From positions 1-64,000 of the forward strand of contig JAEDDH010000013.1 of NCBI GenBank assembly GCA_016293845.1: DNA of 64,000 nucleotides. The letters are read 5' to 3'. Below, piece after piece: positions 8,351-16,725 of the stretch. The translations under genes were made by a program, and so were the position numbers. The notes under the pieces are model-generated. The model did no database searches. It saw nothing but the letters and a program-made list of their open reading frames with translations, and had not been told where the DNA came from. The DNA comes from Bacteroidales bacterium. GTDB lineage: Bacteria; Bacteroidota; Bacteroidia; Bacteroidales; UBA3824. Every line of letters begins with the position of its first letter. The stretch's first letter is position 1.

Positions 8351-8390
8351 CAACAAAGCCCGGTGTCAACTACATCGGGCTTTGTTGTTT
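8351..8390. terminator. bidirectional terminator
   Basis: A perfect 12-bp stem (8351-8362 with 8376-8387) has T-rich flanks on both strands. It serves the TPM gene from the left and the ferredoxin gene from the right. Confidence 0.9.
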
Positions 8391-8408
8391 TAATAAGAAT
8401 AATCAATT

Positions 8409-8579
8409 TTATTCAGGTTTGATAGCGCCGCAGGGGCAAACGTCTGCGCAAGCGCCGCATTCAACACATTTTTCGGGGTCGATAGAGTAAACATCGCCTT
8501 CCATGATAGCCTCTTGGGGGCACTCGTCCTTGCAAGTACCGCAAGCCTGGCATTCTTCTTTTACAATAATATAAGCCAT
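8409..8579 (-). CDS. 2[4Fe-4S] ferredoxin
   Basis: A 56-residue ferredoxin read directly from the sequence. It has two complete CX2CX2CX3CP motifs: Cys10, 13, 16, 20 and Cys38, 41, 44, 48. Each should bind one 4Fe-4S cluster. It would carry low-potential electrons for anaerobic enzymes such as pyruvate:ferredoxin oxidoreductase or hydrogenase. The length matches clostridial-type bacterial ferredoxins. It is monocistronic, between its own promoter and the shared terminator at 8351-8390. Confidence 0.95.
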   Translation of the reverse strand: MAYIIVKEECQACGTCKDECPQEAIMEGDVYSIDPEKCVECGACADVCPCGAIKPE

Positions 8580-8622
8580 AATTGTATAAATTTGATTGTT
8601 TGTTTTGTTTGTTTTATCAGTG

Positions 8623-8630
8623 CAAATATA
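8623..8630 (-). promoter_or_regulatory. -7 element of ferredoxin gene
   Basis: The minus strand reads TATATTTG followed by CAC, 44 bp upstream of the ferredoxin ATG. Confidence 0.65.
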
Positions 8631-8704
8631 CGGATAAAAATGAAAAACGGATGAAAAAATGGGGAAAAATTTAGCAAATAATTATTTGGCAAATGCAATA
8701 CCTT

Positions 8705-8980
8705 TTATTTACCGTTGTAATGACCGTATGCCGACAGAACATCTACATAAACATCTGATTCAAATATGCGGTAAACAAGACGGTGCTTTTTGGTAAGTTC
8801 CCTACTCTAACGCCCTTCGGGTTTGCCTTTTAATGGTTCTGGATGTCCTAATCCGGTTTTAGGATGATCTTTAAGTTCAGTTATAAATCTGTTGGCTTTG
8901 GCAAAAACATTAGGTTCGCTCTTTGCAAGCCGTTGTAAATCGGAGGCGGCTTCGGGTGAGATTATTACTCTATATGCCAT
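8705..8980 (-). pseudogene. YoeB/Txe-like toxin with in-frame stop
   Basis: The frame from ATG 8980 gives a 91-codon Txe/YoeB-type mRNA interferase with one in-frame TAG at codon 58 (8807-8809). The codon sits exactly where this family has the tryptophan of the WSR motif: the sequence reads EGR-stop-SRELTKKHRLVYR. One TGG-to-TAG change explains it. Downstream, the conserved HRLVY segment and the C-terminal YGHY, which holds the catalytic His-Tyr pair, are intact, so the lesion looks recent. The start overlaps the upstream antitoxin by 11 bp. Without readthrough the product would lack the active site. Confidence 0.85.
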
Positions 8981-9227
8981 AGCCGTTGCGATTTAAAAAT
9001 GCAGTTAAATCTTCGTTTGGAAGCATTTCCATTCCTTCTCCTCGGGCAATCTGACGCTCTGCACGGTCTAATTTTGCAAAAAACTCATCCTTTGTCATCA
9101 GCGTTTCATCTTGTTTTTTGGCAACTAACTTTTTGGCGTAGGCGAGCAACTTTTTCATAAGCCCCTCATCAGATGCCAACTGCCCCATGGTGTAAAAAAG
9201 CTCGGAGTTTAGTTCTAATGTTGTCAT
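8970..9227 (-). CDS. antitoxin of the broken YoeB-like toxin
   Basis: An 85-residue antitoxin starting MTTLELNSELF. It shares this N-terminal block with the antitoxins at 1322 and 9693 but has its own C-terminal toxin-binding part, ending FLNRNGYGI. The start at 9227 rather than the longer frame is supported by alignment with the other two proteins. The leader and first codons are identical over 43 nt to those of the antitoxin at 9956. No -7 element follows that shared leader here, so expression probably depends on the upstream toxin-antitoxin pair. Confidence 0.75.
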   Translation of the reverse strand: MTTLELNSELFYTMGQLASDEGLMKKLLAYAKKLVAKKQDETLMTKDEFFAKLDRAERQIARGEGMEMLPNEDLTAFLNRNGYGI

Positions 9228-9253
9228 AATGCTATTGTTTTTTGGGTTATGAT
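9211..9253. repeat. 43-nt direct repeat, copy 1 (antitoxin 5' region)
   Basis: Identical to 9940-9982. It covers the 5' leader, the start codon and about the first five codons of the antitoxin. Confidence 0.95.
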
Positions 9254-9279
9254 TAATAAGATACACATTATTAATATAC

Positions 9280-9696
9280 TTATAACAAATCATCCAACTT
9301 ATCTACAAATGCTTCCGACGTAAAAAATGGAATATTAGAGAAACCGAAATGACGGCGATCGTTGGTGATAATATAATCGCAATCAGCGGCCTTGGCACAT
9401 TGATATTGAAGCATATCTTCAAAATCAGGAGCAGGTTGAGCTATGGCAGATAGCACGTCGGCTTTGCTTAGCGGTAAAATATCCACCATAGTAGATATTT
9501 GTCGTAGAGCGTTATACTTTTCTTCTTGTGTGCGTCCCTTAATGATATATGCTAAGTTTGCAAAACTAAGCGATGAAGCATACAAAAGTACTTCTCCTGA
9601 ATACCCACAAGCAAAAATTGTTTCCGCATTGTCGGCACCTTCTCGGTTGTCGATAAAGTCGATAAGTATGTTTGTATCAATAAAAATCCTTTTCAT
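9280..9696 (-). CDS. PIN-domain toxin (VapC-like ribonuclease)
   Basis: This 138-residue PIN protein carries the expected acidic residues: Asp7 in IDTNILID, the DFEDML block at 91-96 and Asp113 in ITNDRRHF. PIN toxins are Mg-dependent ribonucleases that cut tRNA or rRNA and are held inactive by their antitoxin. The start overlaps the antitoxin stop by 4 bp (ATGA), so the two are coupled. It is intact, unlike the related relic at 1783-2040, with which it shares QPAPDFEDMLQY. Sequence features support the ribonuclease class; the target RNA is unknown. Confidence 0.85.
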   Translation of the reverse strand: MKRIFIDTNILIDFIDNREGADNAETIFACGYSGEVLLYASSLSFANLAYIIKGRTQEEKYNALRQISTMVDILPLSKADVLSAIAQPAPDFEDMLQYQCAKAADCDYIITNDRRHFGFSNIPFFTSEAFVDKLDDLL

Positions 9697-9956
9697 TTTT
9701 GCATAATGTAGGCTAAACGTGGGTCGTTGGCAATGTCTTCTTCGGTGATATGTACCATTCCTCGTAATTTTTTGATAGAGGGTGGCAATTCTCTAAGACG
9801 TTTTGAAACAGGCATTTTACGTGGTGTTTCATCTGCCTTGGGTTGGTTGCGAACCAAGTCTTTCACAAAAGTGAGTATCTTTTGCAATAAAACTTCACTT
9901 TCGAGCAAGGGATTGATTTCTCGAAATAGTTCAGCACGAAGTTCTAATGTTGTCAT
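9693..9956 (-). CDS. antitoxin of PIN toxin
   Basis: An 87-residue protein beginning MTTLELRAELFREI. It has a KDLV helix, a lysine/proline-rich hinge around residues 40-55 and a C-terminal segment EEDIANDPRLAYIM that would occupy the PIN active site. The N-terminal block is shared with two other antitoxins in the window that serve unrelated toxins. The start at 9956 was chosen by that alignment. It is the first gene of a four-gene row of two toxin-antitoxin modules. Confidence 0.75.
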   Translation of the reverse strand: MTTLELRAELFREINPLLESEVLLQKILTFVKDLVRNQPKADETPRKMPVSKRLRELPPSIKKLRGMVHITEEDIANDPRLAYIMQK

Positions 9957-9982
9957 AATGCTATTGTTTTTTGGGTTATGAT
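9940..9982. repeat. 43-nt direct repeat, copy 2
   Basis: Identical to 9211-9253. The identity stops 2 bp before the -7 element, so the leader and start were duplicated but the promoter was not. Confidence 0.95.
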
Positions 9983-9983
9983 G

Positions 9984-9991
9984 CAAAGATA
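9984..9991 (-). promoter_or_regulatory. -7 element of the tandem toxin-antitoxin row
   Basis: The minus strand reads TATCTTTG, 28 bp upstream of the antitoxin ATG at 9956. Confidence 0.65.
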
Positions 9992-9996
9992 GGGAA

Positions 9997-10863
9997 TTAT
10001 AATGTATTTGGCAAATAATTTTTGGGGGATGATTTTGCCAACTTTATTCCACCTTCTTCAATAACAATAAGATGCTGTTTATACAATCCGCCAATTGCTT
10101 TTTTAAACACCTTTTTGCTGATGCCGAACACACGCTGAATATCGTCGGGTGAAGACTTGTCGGAATATGGGAGGTAGCCGCCGTTGTCTTTAAGCTTTTG
10201 GAAAATAATCTCTTCGGTAGAATCCACAAGTTTTGCACTTGATTTTTCGAGCATAACGTCGATACGCATATCCTCGCGGATTTTGTTAACAAAGCCGTAG
10301 GTGTATTCGCCCGAATGTACGGGGCGGAACATCTCCGAATTGTAAATCATTCCCCAGTGGGCATTATCTACAATCACCTTGTAGCCGAGTTCTGTGCGCT
10401 GGTGAATAAAAATTTCCACACGTTCGCCGTGGTAGTATTCGGGGTTGCGGGGAGAGAGAAACTTGTTGAGTTTCTGCGAACATACAATACGGTTTGTATT
10501 TTGGTCTAAATAAATATAAACAAAGCATCTACGACCAACGCTCGGCTTGTCTTTCTGCTCGCTGAAGGGCAATAGAAGATCTTTTTCCAAACCCCAGTCG
10601 AGGAATGCGCCCACCTTCGAGGTCTGCACACACTCGAGCCAAGCGAACTGTCCCACATGGGCAACGGGCACATCGGTAATAGCCACAAGGCGGTCTTCTG
10701 AATCGGTGTAAACAAAAGCCTCCACCTCGCTGCCCACCTTCATATCGGAAGTAACGTAACGTTTGGGCATAAGAATTTCGCCGAGGTCTTCGCCGTTGAG
10801 ATAGATGCCGTTGTTGCTCAATCGCAAAACCTGCATCTTGTTGGTATATCCTATTTCTATCAT
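9997..10863 (-). CDS. cvfB: S1-like RNA-binding protein CvfB
   Basis: A 288-residue protein of the CvfB/YitL family, with tandem S1-type RNA-binding barrels and a C-terminal winged-helix segment (DIQRVFGISKKVFKKAIG). Segments such as GQFAWLECV and GAFLDWGLEKDLLLPF are typical of the family. In staphylococci CvfB affects virulence-factor expression post-transcriptionally; the role here is probably general RNA regulation. Its start is 1 bp after the cvpA stop, so the two form an operon. Confidence 0.85.
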   Translation of the reverse strand: MIEIGYTNKMQVLRLSNNGIYLNGEDLGEILMPKRYVTSDMKVGSEVEAFVYTDSEDRLVAITDVPVAHVGQFAWLECVQTSKVGAFLDWGLEKDLLLPFSEQKDKPSVGRRCFVYIYLDQNTNRIVCSQKLNKFLSPRNPEYYHGERVEIFIHQRTELGYKVIVDNAHWGMIYNSEMFRPVHSGEYTYGFVNKIREDMRIDVMLEKSSAKLVDSTEEIIFQKLKDNGGYLPYSDKSSPDDIQRVFGISKKVFKKAIGGLYKQHLIVIEEGGIKLAKSSPKNYLPNTL

Positions 10864-10864
10864 A

Positions 10865-11434
10865 TTATCTATTGTTTTGAGTGTCGTTTGGGTAATTCAT
10901 GTATTGATATGTGCTTTCATCAATATTTTTCTTAAAATCGAGATACGGGAAAATAGAGGTGATAAGCCATATACTTGCAGCCGAGAAACGACTTTTTTTA
11001 GCATTGTCGGGCAGAAATGGAGAATGTTCTTCGATAGTAAACAAGGTTACTAAATACACTGCTGTGATAAAGAAATATTTCATTCCTCCAAAAATAGCTC
11101 CTAACACACGGTTGGTTAGCCCTTTGGTCAATTCCATAATATGCCGATAAACCACAGCACTTATTTTCATTGTAACATAGATAGCACCCACAAACAACAG
11201 CGCCACTATCATCATTGCCACCAAATCGTGCGAAGGCTTGTTTGCGTCGAGAGCATTGTGAATAAACTTGGCAATGTTGACGCAGATAGTAAGGCCGACA
11301 AGCAGTGTAAACAGAGATATACTTTGAACAATAGCACCTTGACAATATCCTCTATAAGCACCAAATGCTATCAAGAATATCATGATGATATCAAATAAAT
11401 TGATTAGAAGTTTAATTTCAACCGATTCAGGCAT
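10865..11434 (-). CDS. cvpA: CvpA family membrane protein
   Basis: A 189-residue integral membrane protein with about four predicted helices: near residues 12-32, 35-55, 72-95 and 108-130. It has the CvpA signature of a first helix followed by GAYRGYCQGAIVQSISLF. CvpA was found through colicin V production, and later work links the family to envelope homeostasis. It is directly followed by cvfB. The hydrophilic C-terminal tail (about 45 residues) is probably cytoplasmic. Confidence 0.85.
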   Translation of the reverse strand: MPESVEIKLLINLFDIIMIFLIAFGAYRGYCQGAIVQSISLFTLLVGLTICVNIAKFIHNALDANKPSHDLVAMMIVALLFVGAIYVTMKISAVVYRHIMELTKGLTNRVLGAIFGGMKYFFITAVYLVTLFTIEEHSPFLPDNAKKSRFSAASIWLITSIFPYLDFKKNIDESTYQYMNYPNDTQNNR

Positions 11435-11485
11435 AAAAATTAATTTTATTCACCGTAAAATTAGATATTTTTATTTATAGTGTAC

Positions 11486-12154
11486 TCAAATTACGTTATT
11501 TTTTTCGGAATTTTTCCAAAAATTGTTAACACCGTCGGGAATTGGGGCAAATTCATAACCGAGAGCGCCAAAATGCTCTAATGTCTGCCGAAGGGCAAAA
11601 CGCTGTCGAGGTTGCGCCTTGATATTGTCGTGAAAAACTATTATCGACCCTGAAGTGGTGTTGAGTTCAACGTTTTTCCAGCATTGTTCGGGCGAAAGAC
11701 GGCGGTTGTAATCTTCGGAAAGCACATCCCAAAGCACCACTTTTTTCTCCTTATTGATAATGCGTGCCTGAGGTTTGCGCAGTATGCCGTGCGGTGGACG
11801 GAAAAGGTGAGATTTGATATACTCATCTGCCAAATGCATATTCTGCACATACTCCTTAATTTTGGTTCTGCTACCTTTGAGATGGTTGAAAGTATGGTTT
11901 CCTACGCTGTGTCCGTCTTTGATAATCTGCTGATAAATATCAGGATAGCGTTGTACATTTTCGCCAACGCAAAAAAACGTGGCTTTTGCGCCAAACTCGG
12001 CAAGCATTTCAAGCGTTCCGGGAGTTAGTTCGGGAATAGGCCCGTCGTCGATAGTGATATAAATCACCTTGCGACCCTCCTCGGGATTAATCTTCCACAG
12101 AAAATTCTTAAAAAACTGCCTTAAAAAATTTGGCGGGTGTACTATGATATCCAT
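11486..12154 (-). CDS. polysaccharide deacetylase (NodB-homology, CE4)
   Basis: A 222-residue carbohydrate esterase 4 domain that would remove N- or O-acetyl groups from peptidoglycan or another polysaccharide. The motifs are TIDDGP at 35-40 (catalytic base and metal Asp37/38), HSVGNHTFNH at 82-91 with the metal histidines 87 and 91, and RPPHG at 119-123. There is no signal peptide, so it may act in the cytoplasm or on lipid-linked intermediates, or use an unrecognised signal. It follows the DUF2723 gene by 2 bp, so they are co-transcribed. Confidence 0.85.
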   Translation of the reverse strand: MDIIVHPPNFLRQFFKNFLWKINPEEGRKVIYITIDDGPIPELTPGTLEMLAEFGAKATFFCVGENVQRYPDIYQQIIKDGHSVGNHTFNHLKGSRTKIKEYVQNMHLADEYIKSHLFRPPHGILRKPQARIINKEKKVVLWDVLSEDYNRRLSPEQCWKNVELNTTSGSIIVFHDNIKAQPRQRFALRQTLEHFGALGYEFAPIPDGVNNFWKNSEKNNVI

Positions 12155-12156
12155 AC

Positions 12157-15100
12157 TTACAACTGATTAGGATCGCACAAAAAGAGATAGATGGCAATAA
12201 ACTGCTGACTGTTTTGCGGCAGAGACTGATACCACTGGCTAAACGCCGGCGAGTTCATATCCATACTCTCAAACTTAACAATTTCGGGGTATGTGGCAAT
12301 AATGTCGGCAAACTTCTTAGCGTATGCACGGGCATTTTCTGCGTCGTGATTTTCGCTCATAATGCGCACAATCTCGTGCGAAAAAGCGGCAGCACGGTAA
12401 CGGTCTTCTTGAACTGTCTCCACCTGATCTTCGTTGAGAGAGTTGAAATATACAAGTTCTTGACACGTTTGATTAACCACAACATCAATTATTTCGCGAG
12501 CCTTATCATTATCGCCCATACGGTAATAAAGGTCGGCAAGGAAAATATCATAGAATGATGGCGCAACGCACTCAAACGGCATTACCTCGTAGCATTTTGC
12601 CAATACTTGACGAGCCTTATCGGTTTTACCTTGGGTGATAAGTTTTGATGCAAGGCGGAGGAAATTGTTCTTAACGTTCATCAACATACGCAGGTTGTTT
12701 TCGTCGAGATAAACTCGTGGGTTGTTGATGCCTCCCCATTGAAATTTCTCCATCACATTCTTGTAAAGGATATCAGAATTGATAGAGCCCTTATCGCCGT
12801 GATCGTTGGTGGTTTTAATCGGAACTACGCGGTAAGTGAAACCATCAAGACGGAAATATGCATCAAGGTTCTGATACGATTCGCTGCCAACTGTAATTGC
12901 AAAATATACAGGACGTTCCCAATTGTTTTGAGCCAGAATATCCAGCACCATCAACTGACCTTTGCGGATATAGTTGCCAGGGTGAGTCCATTTTACAGCG
13001 TCCACTATTAAAGCAGAATCTTCAACGGGAACAGTTCCGTTTTCGATAACTTTCTTTTTATCAACAGGTAGCAAAAACTTAAATGTAGGAGCAAAATCAG
13101 TTTTTTCGCCACCCTGAGAAGTTAGTTTAGAATAATCGCTATCGTCGGCAATAAACGAAATTACACTCTTCAAAGGAGCATGAGCATCGCAAACCTGACG
13201 CAAAAGCGCATCGGTAGAGGTTTTCAACTGTTTTATTGCATCGCTATTAATACCGTATTGTTGAGGATTGGTATTCAATGTATTAACCAATGCAGCAAAT
13301 TTAGAAAACTGTCCCACTTGACGGTTAACAATTGCCTCGTAATCGGCTTGATGTTTGGTTTTAAAGTCAGAATTAGAAAGTATATTAACCAAACTATTGT
13401 ACAACTGCTCGTAGATAGGTTTAAATTCGGCATTAGCCTCAAATTTTTCGTTAACCAAAAGAGCGTCTTGCTTGCTGTAATAGACAAGGTCGCGCGTTCC
13501 AGCCACATATTGATCGTGAGTAAGGCTAATAGGCAGCGGAGCAGACTCGTAGGCACGACGTTTCATTTGGTCGGCATACCAGTCGGTGTTGATATAAGCA
13601 AGGTTTACCACACGCACGTCGGTACGGTAGCCTTCCACCTCCTGAACATACCACAAGGGGAATGTATCGTTGTCGCCGTTGGTAAATAGAATGGCGTTCG
13701 GCTCGCACGAATCAAGATAGTTTTTGGCAAAATCACGTGCAGTGTATCGGTACGAACGGTCGTGGTCGTCCCAGTTTTGACATGCCAAAAGCACCGGCGA
13801 AACAAGGCAGATTGCAGAAACCGAACAAGCAACTAAGGTATTTTCCTTAACTTTGTTTTCAATCAACTTATAAAGGAATGCCACACCTAAGCCAATGTAA
13901 ATAGCAAAGGCATAAAACGATCCTGCAAAAGAGTAATCCCTTTCGCGAGGCTGATAGGGAGTTTGGTTGAGGTAAACGATAATTGCCACACCTGTGAAAA
14001 TAAAAAAGAGCATCACCACCCAGAAATAGTTTTTGCCCTCTTTATTTTCGCGAAGCATAAATATCATTCCTAAGATAGCCAAAATCAGCGGAATAAAGAA
14101 ATACTTATTGTTACCTTTGTTTTCCTTGATATAGTCGGGCAAGAGGTCTTGATTGCCAAGGCGGGCATTGTCGATAAAACTTATACCCGAAATCCAGTTG
14201 CCGTTCATCACATTACGATCGTTGCCCTGAATATCGTTTTGCCGTCCCACAAAATTCCACATAAAGTATCTAAGATACATGTATCCAATCTGATAATTAA
14301 AGAAGAATTTAAGGTTTTGGGCAAAAGTTGGCTTAATGTCGGTGTTTTTGATATCAGCCCAATATTTATAACCTCTAATATGTGTAGGATCAGGACTATA
14401 CATACGCGGGAACACAGTAGTGCTTTCGGGGTCGTAATGTCTAATGGATTTGTAGTCTACCACTTCGTAACGGTCGTTGCGCTGAATATAAGTAGGACTT
14501 CCGTTTTCGTAACTTATCAAAGGCGAATTGAAATACTCACCCGAAACGAGCGGACGGTCGCCATACTGCTCACGATTGAGATACGATTGAAGCGAGAACA
14601 CATTATTAGGGTTGTTTTCGTCCATAGGCGGTTCGGCTGCGCTTCGTATACATATCATCGCAAACGACGAGTAACCAATAATAATAACAGTTACACAGAG
14701 AATTATGGTATTGAGCACAGGTTTAGCCTTTTTGTAGGTGTAATAAAGACCAAACACAAGCGCACCCAAGCCAAGAATAGCGTAAATAATTGTGCCAGTG
14801 TTGTATGGAGCGCCAAAGCCGTTGGTAAACATCAGTTCAAACATCGAGGCTACCCAAACTACTCCGGGTATTATTATATAAAGTATGCCGCCAAGTATCA
14901 GTGTTGAAATCACAAAGGCTTTAATAACTCCTTTAACGTCGGTTTTGTATTTTTTGAAATAGTATACAAACACAATCGCCGGAACTGCCAACAAGTTAAG
15001 CAAATGCACACCAATCGACAGCCCCATCAAATAAGCTATAAGCACAAGCCATCGGTTTGCGTAAGGTTCGTCGGCGCACTCTTCCCATTTAAGTATGCAC

Positions 15101-15579
15101 CAGAAAACCACAGCGGTAAACAGGCTCGACATAGCGTAAACCTCGCCTTCCACTGCCGAAAACCAGAATGTATCGGTAAAAGCAAAACTCAAAGCACCTA
15201 CAATGCCGCAGCCCATTATTAAAACCGCCTTAGCCATAGGCACTTGATTGCTGTATCCGCAAATAATTCGTTTAGCGATATGGGTAATGCTCCAATATAG
15301 GAACAAAACGGTGAATCCCGATGCCAATGCGCTCATACAGTTGATCATAACTGACACTTTGGTAACATCACCAAAAGCAAAGAGCGAGAAAAAACGTCCA
15401 AGAATCATAAAGAGAGGAGCTCCCGGAGGGTGTCCCACTTCTTGGCGGAATGCGGTAACGATAAATTCGCCGCAATCCCAAAAACTTGCAGTTGGCTCAA
15501 TAGTAAGTATATAGCACAGTGTAGCCACGGCAAACACCGCCCACCCTGCTATTTTATCAACAAATTGAAAATTTTTCAT
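12157..15579 (-). CDS. DUF2723 membrane glycosyltransferase-like protein
   Basis: This 1140-residue protein opens with the DUF2723 signature (PTASFWDCGEF, then VGHPPGAPL) and has about a dozen transmembrane helices in the first 560 residues. A large extracytoplasmic part follows, containing NGDNDTFPLWY near residue 640. Repeat-like helices near 980-1060 resemble TPRs. DUF2723 proteins look like GT-C glycosyltransferases of the O-mannosyltransferase type and are nearly universal in Bacteroidota, where O-glycosylation of secreted proteins is general; that role is inferred here. The gene has its own promoter and runs into the deacetylase gene 2 bp away. Confidence 0.85.
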   Translation of the reverse strand: MKNFQFVDKIAGWAVFAVATLCYILTIEPTASFWDCGEFIVTAFRQEVGHPPGAPLFMILGRFFSLFAFGDVTKVSVMINCMSALASGFTVLFLYWSITHIAKRIICGYSNQVPMAKAVLIMGCGIVGALSFAFTDTFWFSAVEGEVYAMSSLFTAVVFWCILKWEECADEPYANRWLVLIAYLMGLSIGVHLLNLLAVPAIVFVYYFKKYKTDVKGVIKAFVISTLILGGILYIIIPGVVWVASMFELMFTNGFGAPYNTGTIIYAILGLGALVFGLYYTYKKAKPVLNTIILCVTVIIIGYSSFAMICIRSAAEPPMDENNPNNVFSLQSYLNREQYGDRPLVSGEYFNSPLISYENGSPTYIQRNDRYEVVDYKSIRHYDPESTTVFPRMYSPDPTHIRGYKYWADIKNTDIKPTFAQNLKFFFNYQIGYMYLRYFMWNFVGRQNDIQGNDRNVMNGNWISGISFIDNARLGNQDLLPDYIKENKGNNKYFFIPLILAILGMIFMLRENKEGKNYFWVVMLFFIFTGVAIIVYLNQTPYQPRERDYSFAGSFYAFAIYIGLGVAFLYKLIENKVKENTLVACSVSAICLVSPVLLACQNWDDHDRSYRYTARDFAKNYLDSCEPNAILFTNGDNDTFPLWYVQEVEGYRTDVRVVNLAYINTDWYADQMKRRAYESAPLPISLTHDQYVAGTRDLVYYSKQDALLVNEKFEANAEFKPIYEQLYNSLVNILSNSDFKTKHQADYEAIVNRQVGQFSKFAALVNTLNTNPQQYGINSDAIKQLKTSTDALLRQVCDAHAPLKSVISFIADDSDYSKLTSQGGEKTDFAPTFKFLLPVDKKKVIENGTVPVEDSALIVDAVKWTHPGNYIRKGQLMVLDILAQNNWERPVYFAITVGSESYQNLDAYFRLDGFTYRVVPIKTTNDHGDKGSINSDILYKNVMEKFQWGGINNPRVYLDENNLRMLMNVKNNFLRLASKLITQGKTDKARQVLAKCYEVMPFECVAPSFYDIFLADLYYRMGDNDKAREIIDVVVNQTCQELVYFNSLNEDQVETVQEDRYRAAAFSHEIVRIMSENHDAENARAYAKKFADIIATYPEIVKFESMDMNSPAFSQWYQSLPQNSQQFIAIYLFLCDPNQL

Positions 15580-15603
15580 ACTTTATGTTTTTGAATCAAG
15601 GTG

Positions 15604-15611
15604 CAAAGGTA
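15604..15611 (-). promoter_or_regulatory. -7 element of DUF2723 operon
   Basis: The minus strand reads TACCTTTG followed by CACC, 24 bp upstream of the ATG at 15579. Confidence 0.65.
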
Positions 15612-15639
15612 TAGTATATTTTTATTAATACCTATTATT

Positions 15640-16725
15640 TTACTTCTTTTTTCCAAGCACACTTGTTTGAATAAAATATGAAAGATACCTTGCATTGTCG
15701 CTTTGACGTCTGGCAGAGGGATGATAATCAGCTCCAAAGCCAAGAGAGTCGTCTTGCTCTTGAAAATCAAAACGATAAAGCCGCAAATCGTTTTGGCGGA
15801 AAAGAGTTGTCATTGTGTTGGTGATAGCGTCGCTAAGCAACTGACCATCCTCGTAATGCAGCATAGGACTATTGCACATTACTATTTTAGCTGTTGGATA
15901 ATGTTTGCGAATAGATTTAATAAAGGCAACGTATGCCACAGTAAATTTCTCCTTGTCGTATCCCGGAGTGCTTAAATCATTAGTACCCAAGCAAACAACC
16001 ACTACATCAGGTTTAGAATCTGCAAAAGCCCACTTGGTAACGGTGTCGTTGATAAGGGCGTTTTCGTAAACACGGGGCATAGGCCATTCCGAGCCATCTG
16101 TTTTGTCGTTATAATTGCGGTAAACACCTATACCTGAGCGTGCTACCACCATTGTTTCTGCATCAAGAGTTTTGGCTACAATACCTGCAAACGATTTTGC
16201 AAAATTGCTTGTGCTGTCGGCAAAATGTTCTTCGGGATTGTTGGCTTCCACGCCGTAGCCACAGGTGATAGAATTGCCGATAAACTCAATTTTAAGTTTC
16301 TTGCGCACAGGTTTCAACACCTTGGCATTGTTGTCGATAACAAAACCCTTGATTTCTGGACTACAAAAAATGCCTTCGGAAATGAGCATTATCCTTACCG
16401 AGTGGTTGCCTGCGGGAAGGTTTTCGGCAAGGGTTACTTCGGTAAACGGCTCTGACGAACCATTGTAGGTATCGAATTTTTGATAAGCGCCTCCGTCAAC
16501 ACTCTTAACAAAATATCCAGCCGAGGTTTTCAACTGAACACGACACGAACTACCTGTAAACCAAATAGAAAAAGCTGTACCGGGGTAACAGAAACTTACA
16601 CTGCCGCTGTTGGCCACATAGCGACCTTCGATAAGCACGTTTGGGTCGGTAACGCTAACAAATTTTTGCGCGAAACTATTGGCGCAGATTACAGCAAAAG
16701 CTAAGGAGAGTAGAAGTTTTTTCAT
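15640..16725 (-). CDS. secreted SGNH/GDSL esterase (CE2-like)
   Basis: A 361-residue exported esterase with a signal peptide ending at SFA-Q (residue 20). Residues 25-135 form a beta-sandwich, as in carbohydrate esterase family 2. The SGNH hydrolase domain follows: block I GNSITCGYG with nucleophile Ser152, block III GTND at 247-250 and block V DYHPS with His335. CE2 enzymes deacetylate xylan or mannan side chains, so this is probably a periplasmic or surface acetylesterase. Its first four bases overlap the stop of the ABC transporter gene, so it is coupled to it. Confidence 0.85.
   Translation of the reverse strand: MKKLLLSLAFAVICANSFAQKFVSVTDPNVLIEGRYVANSGSVSFCYPGTAFSIWFTGSSCRVQLKTSAGYFVKSVDGGAYQKFDTYNGSSEPFTEVTLAENLPAGNHSVRIMLISEGIFCSPEIKGFVIDNNAKVLKPVRKKLKIEFIGNSITCGYGVEANNPEEHFADSTSNFAKSFAGIVAKTLDAETMVVARSGIGVYRNYNDKTDGSEWPMPRVYENALINDTVTKWAFADSKPDVVVVCLGTNDLSTPGYDKEKFTVAYVAFIKSIRKHYPTAKIVMCNSPMLHYEDGQLLSDAITNTMTTLFRQNDLRLYRFDFQEQDDSLGFGADYHPSARRQSDNARYLSYFIQTSVLGKKK

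Noticed and set aside
8705..8980. Stop-codon recoding as the explanation of the TAG
   Set aside because: Only one such case was noticed and ordinary genes here use TAG as a normal stop; mutation is simpler.
14149..14907. Open frame of 252 codons opposite the DUF2723 gene
   Set aside because: Antisense to a membrane protein; composition follows the other strand's codon pattern.
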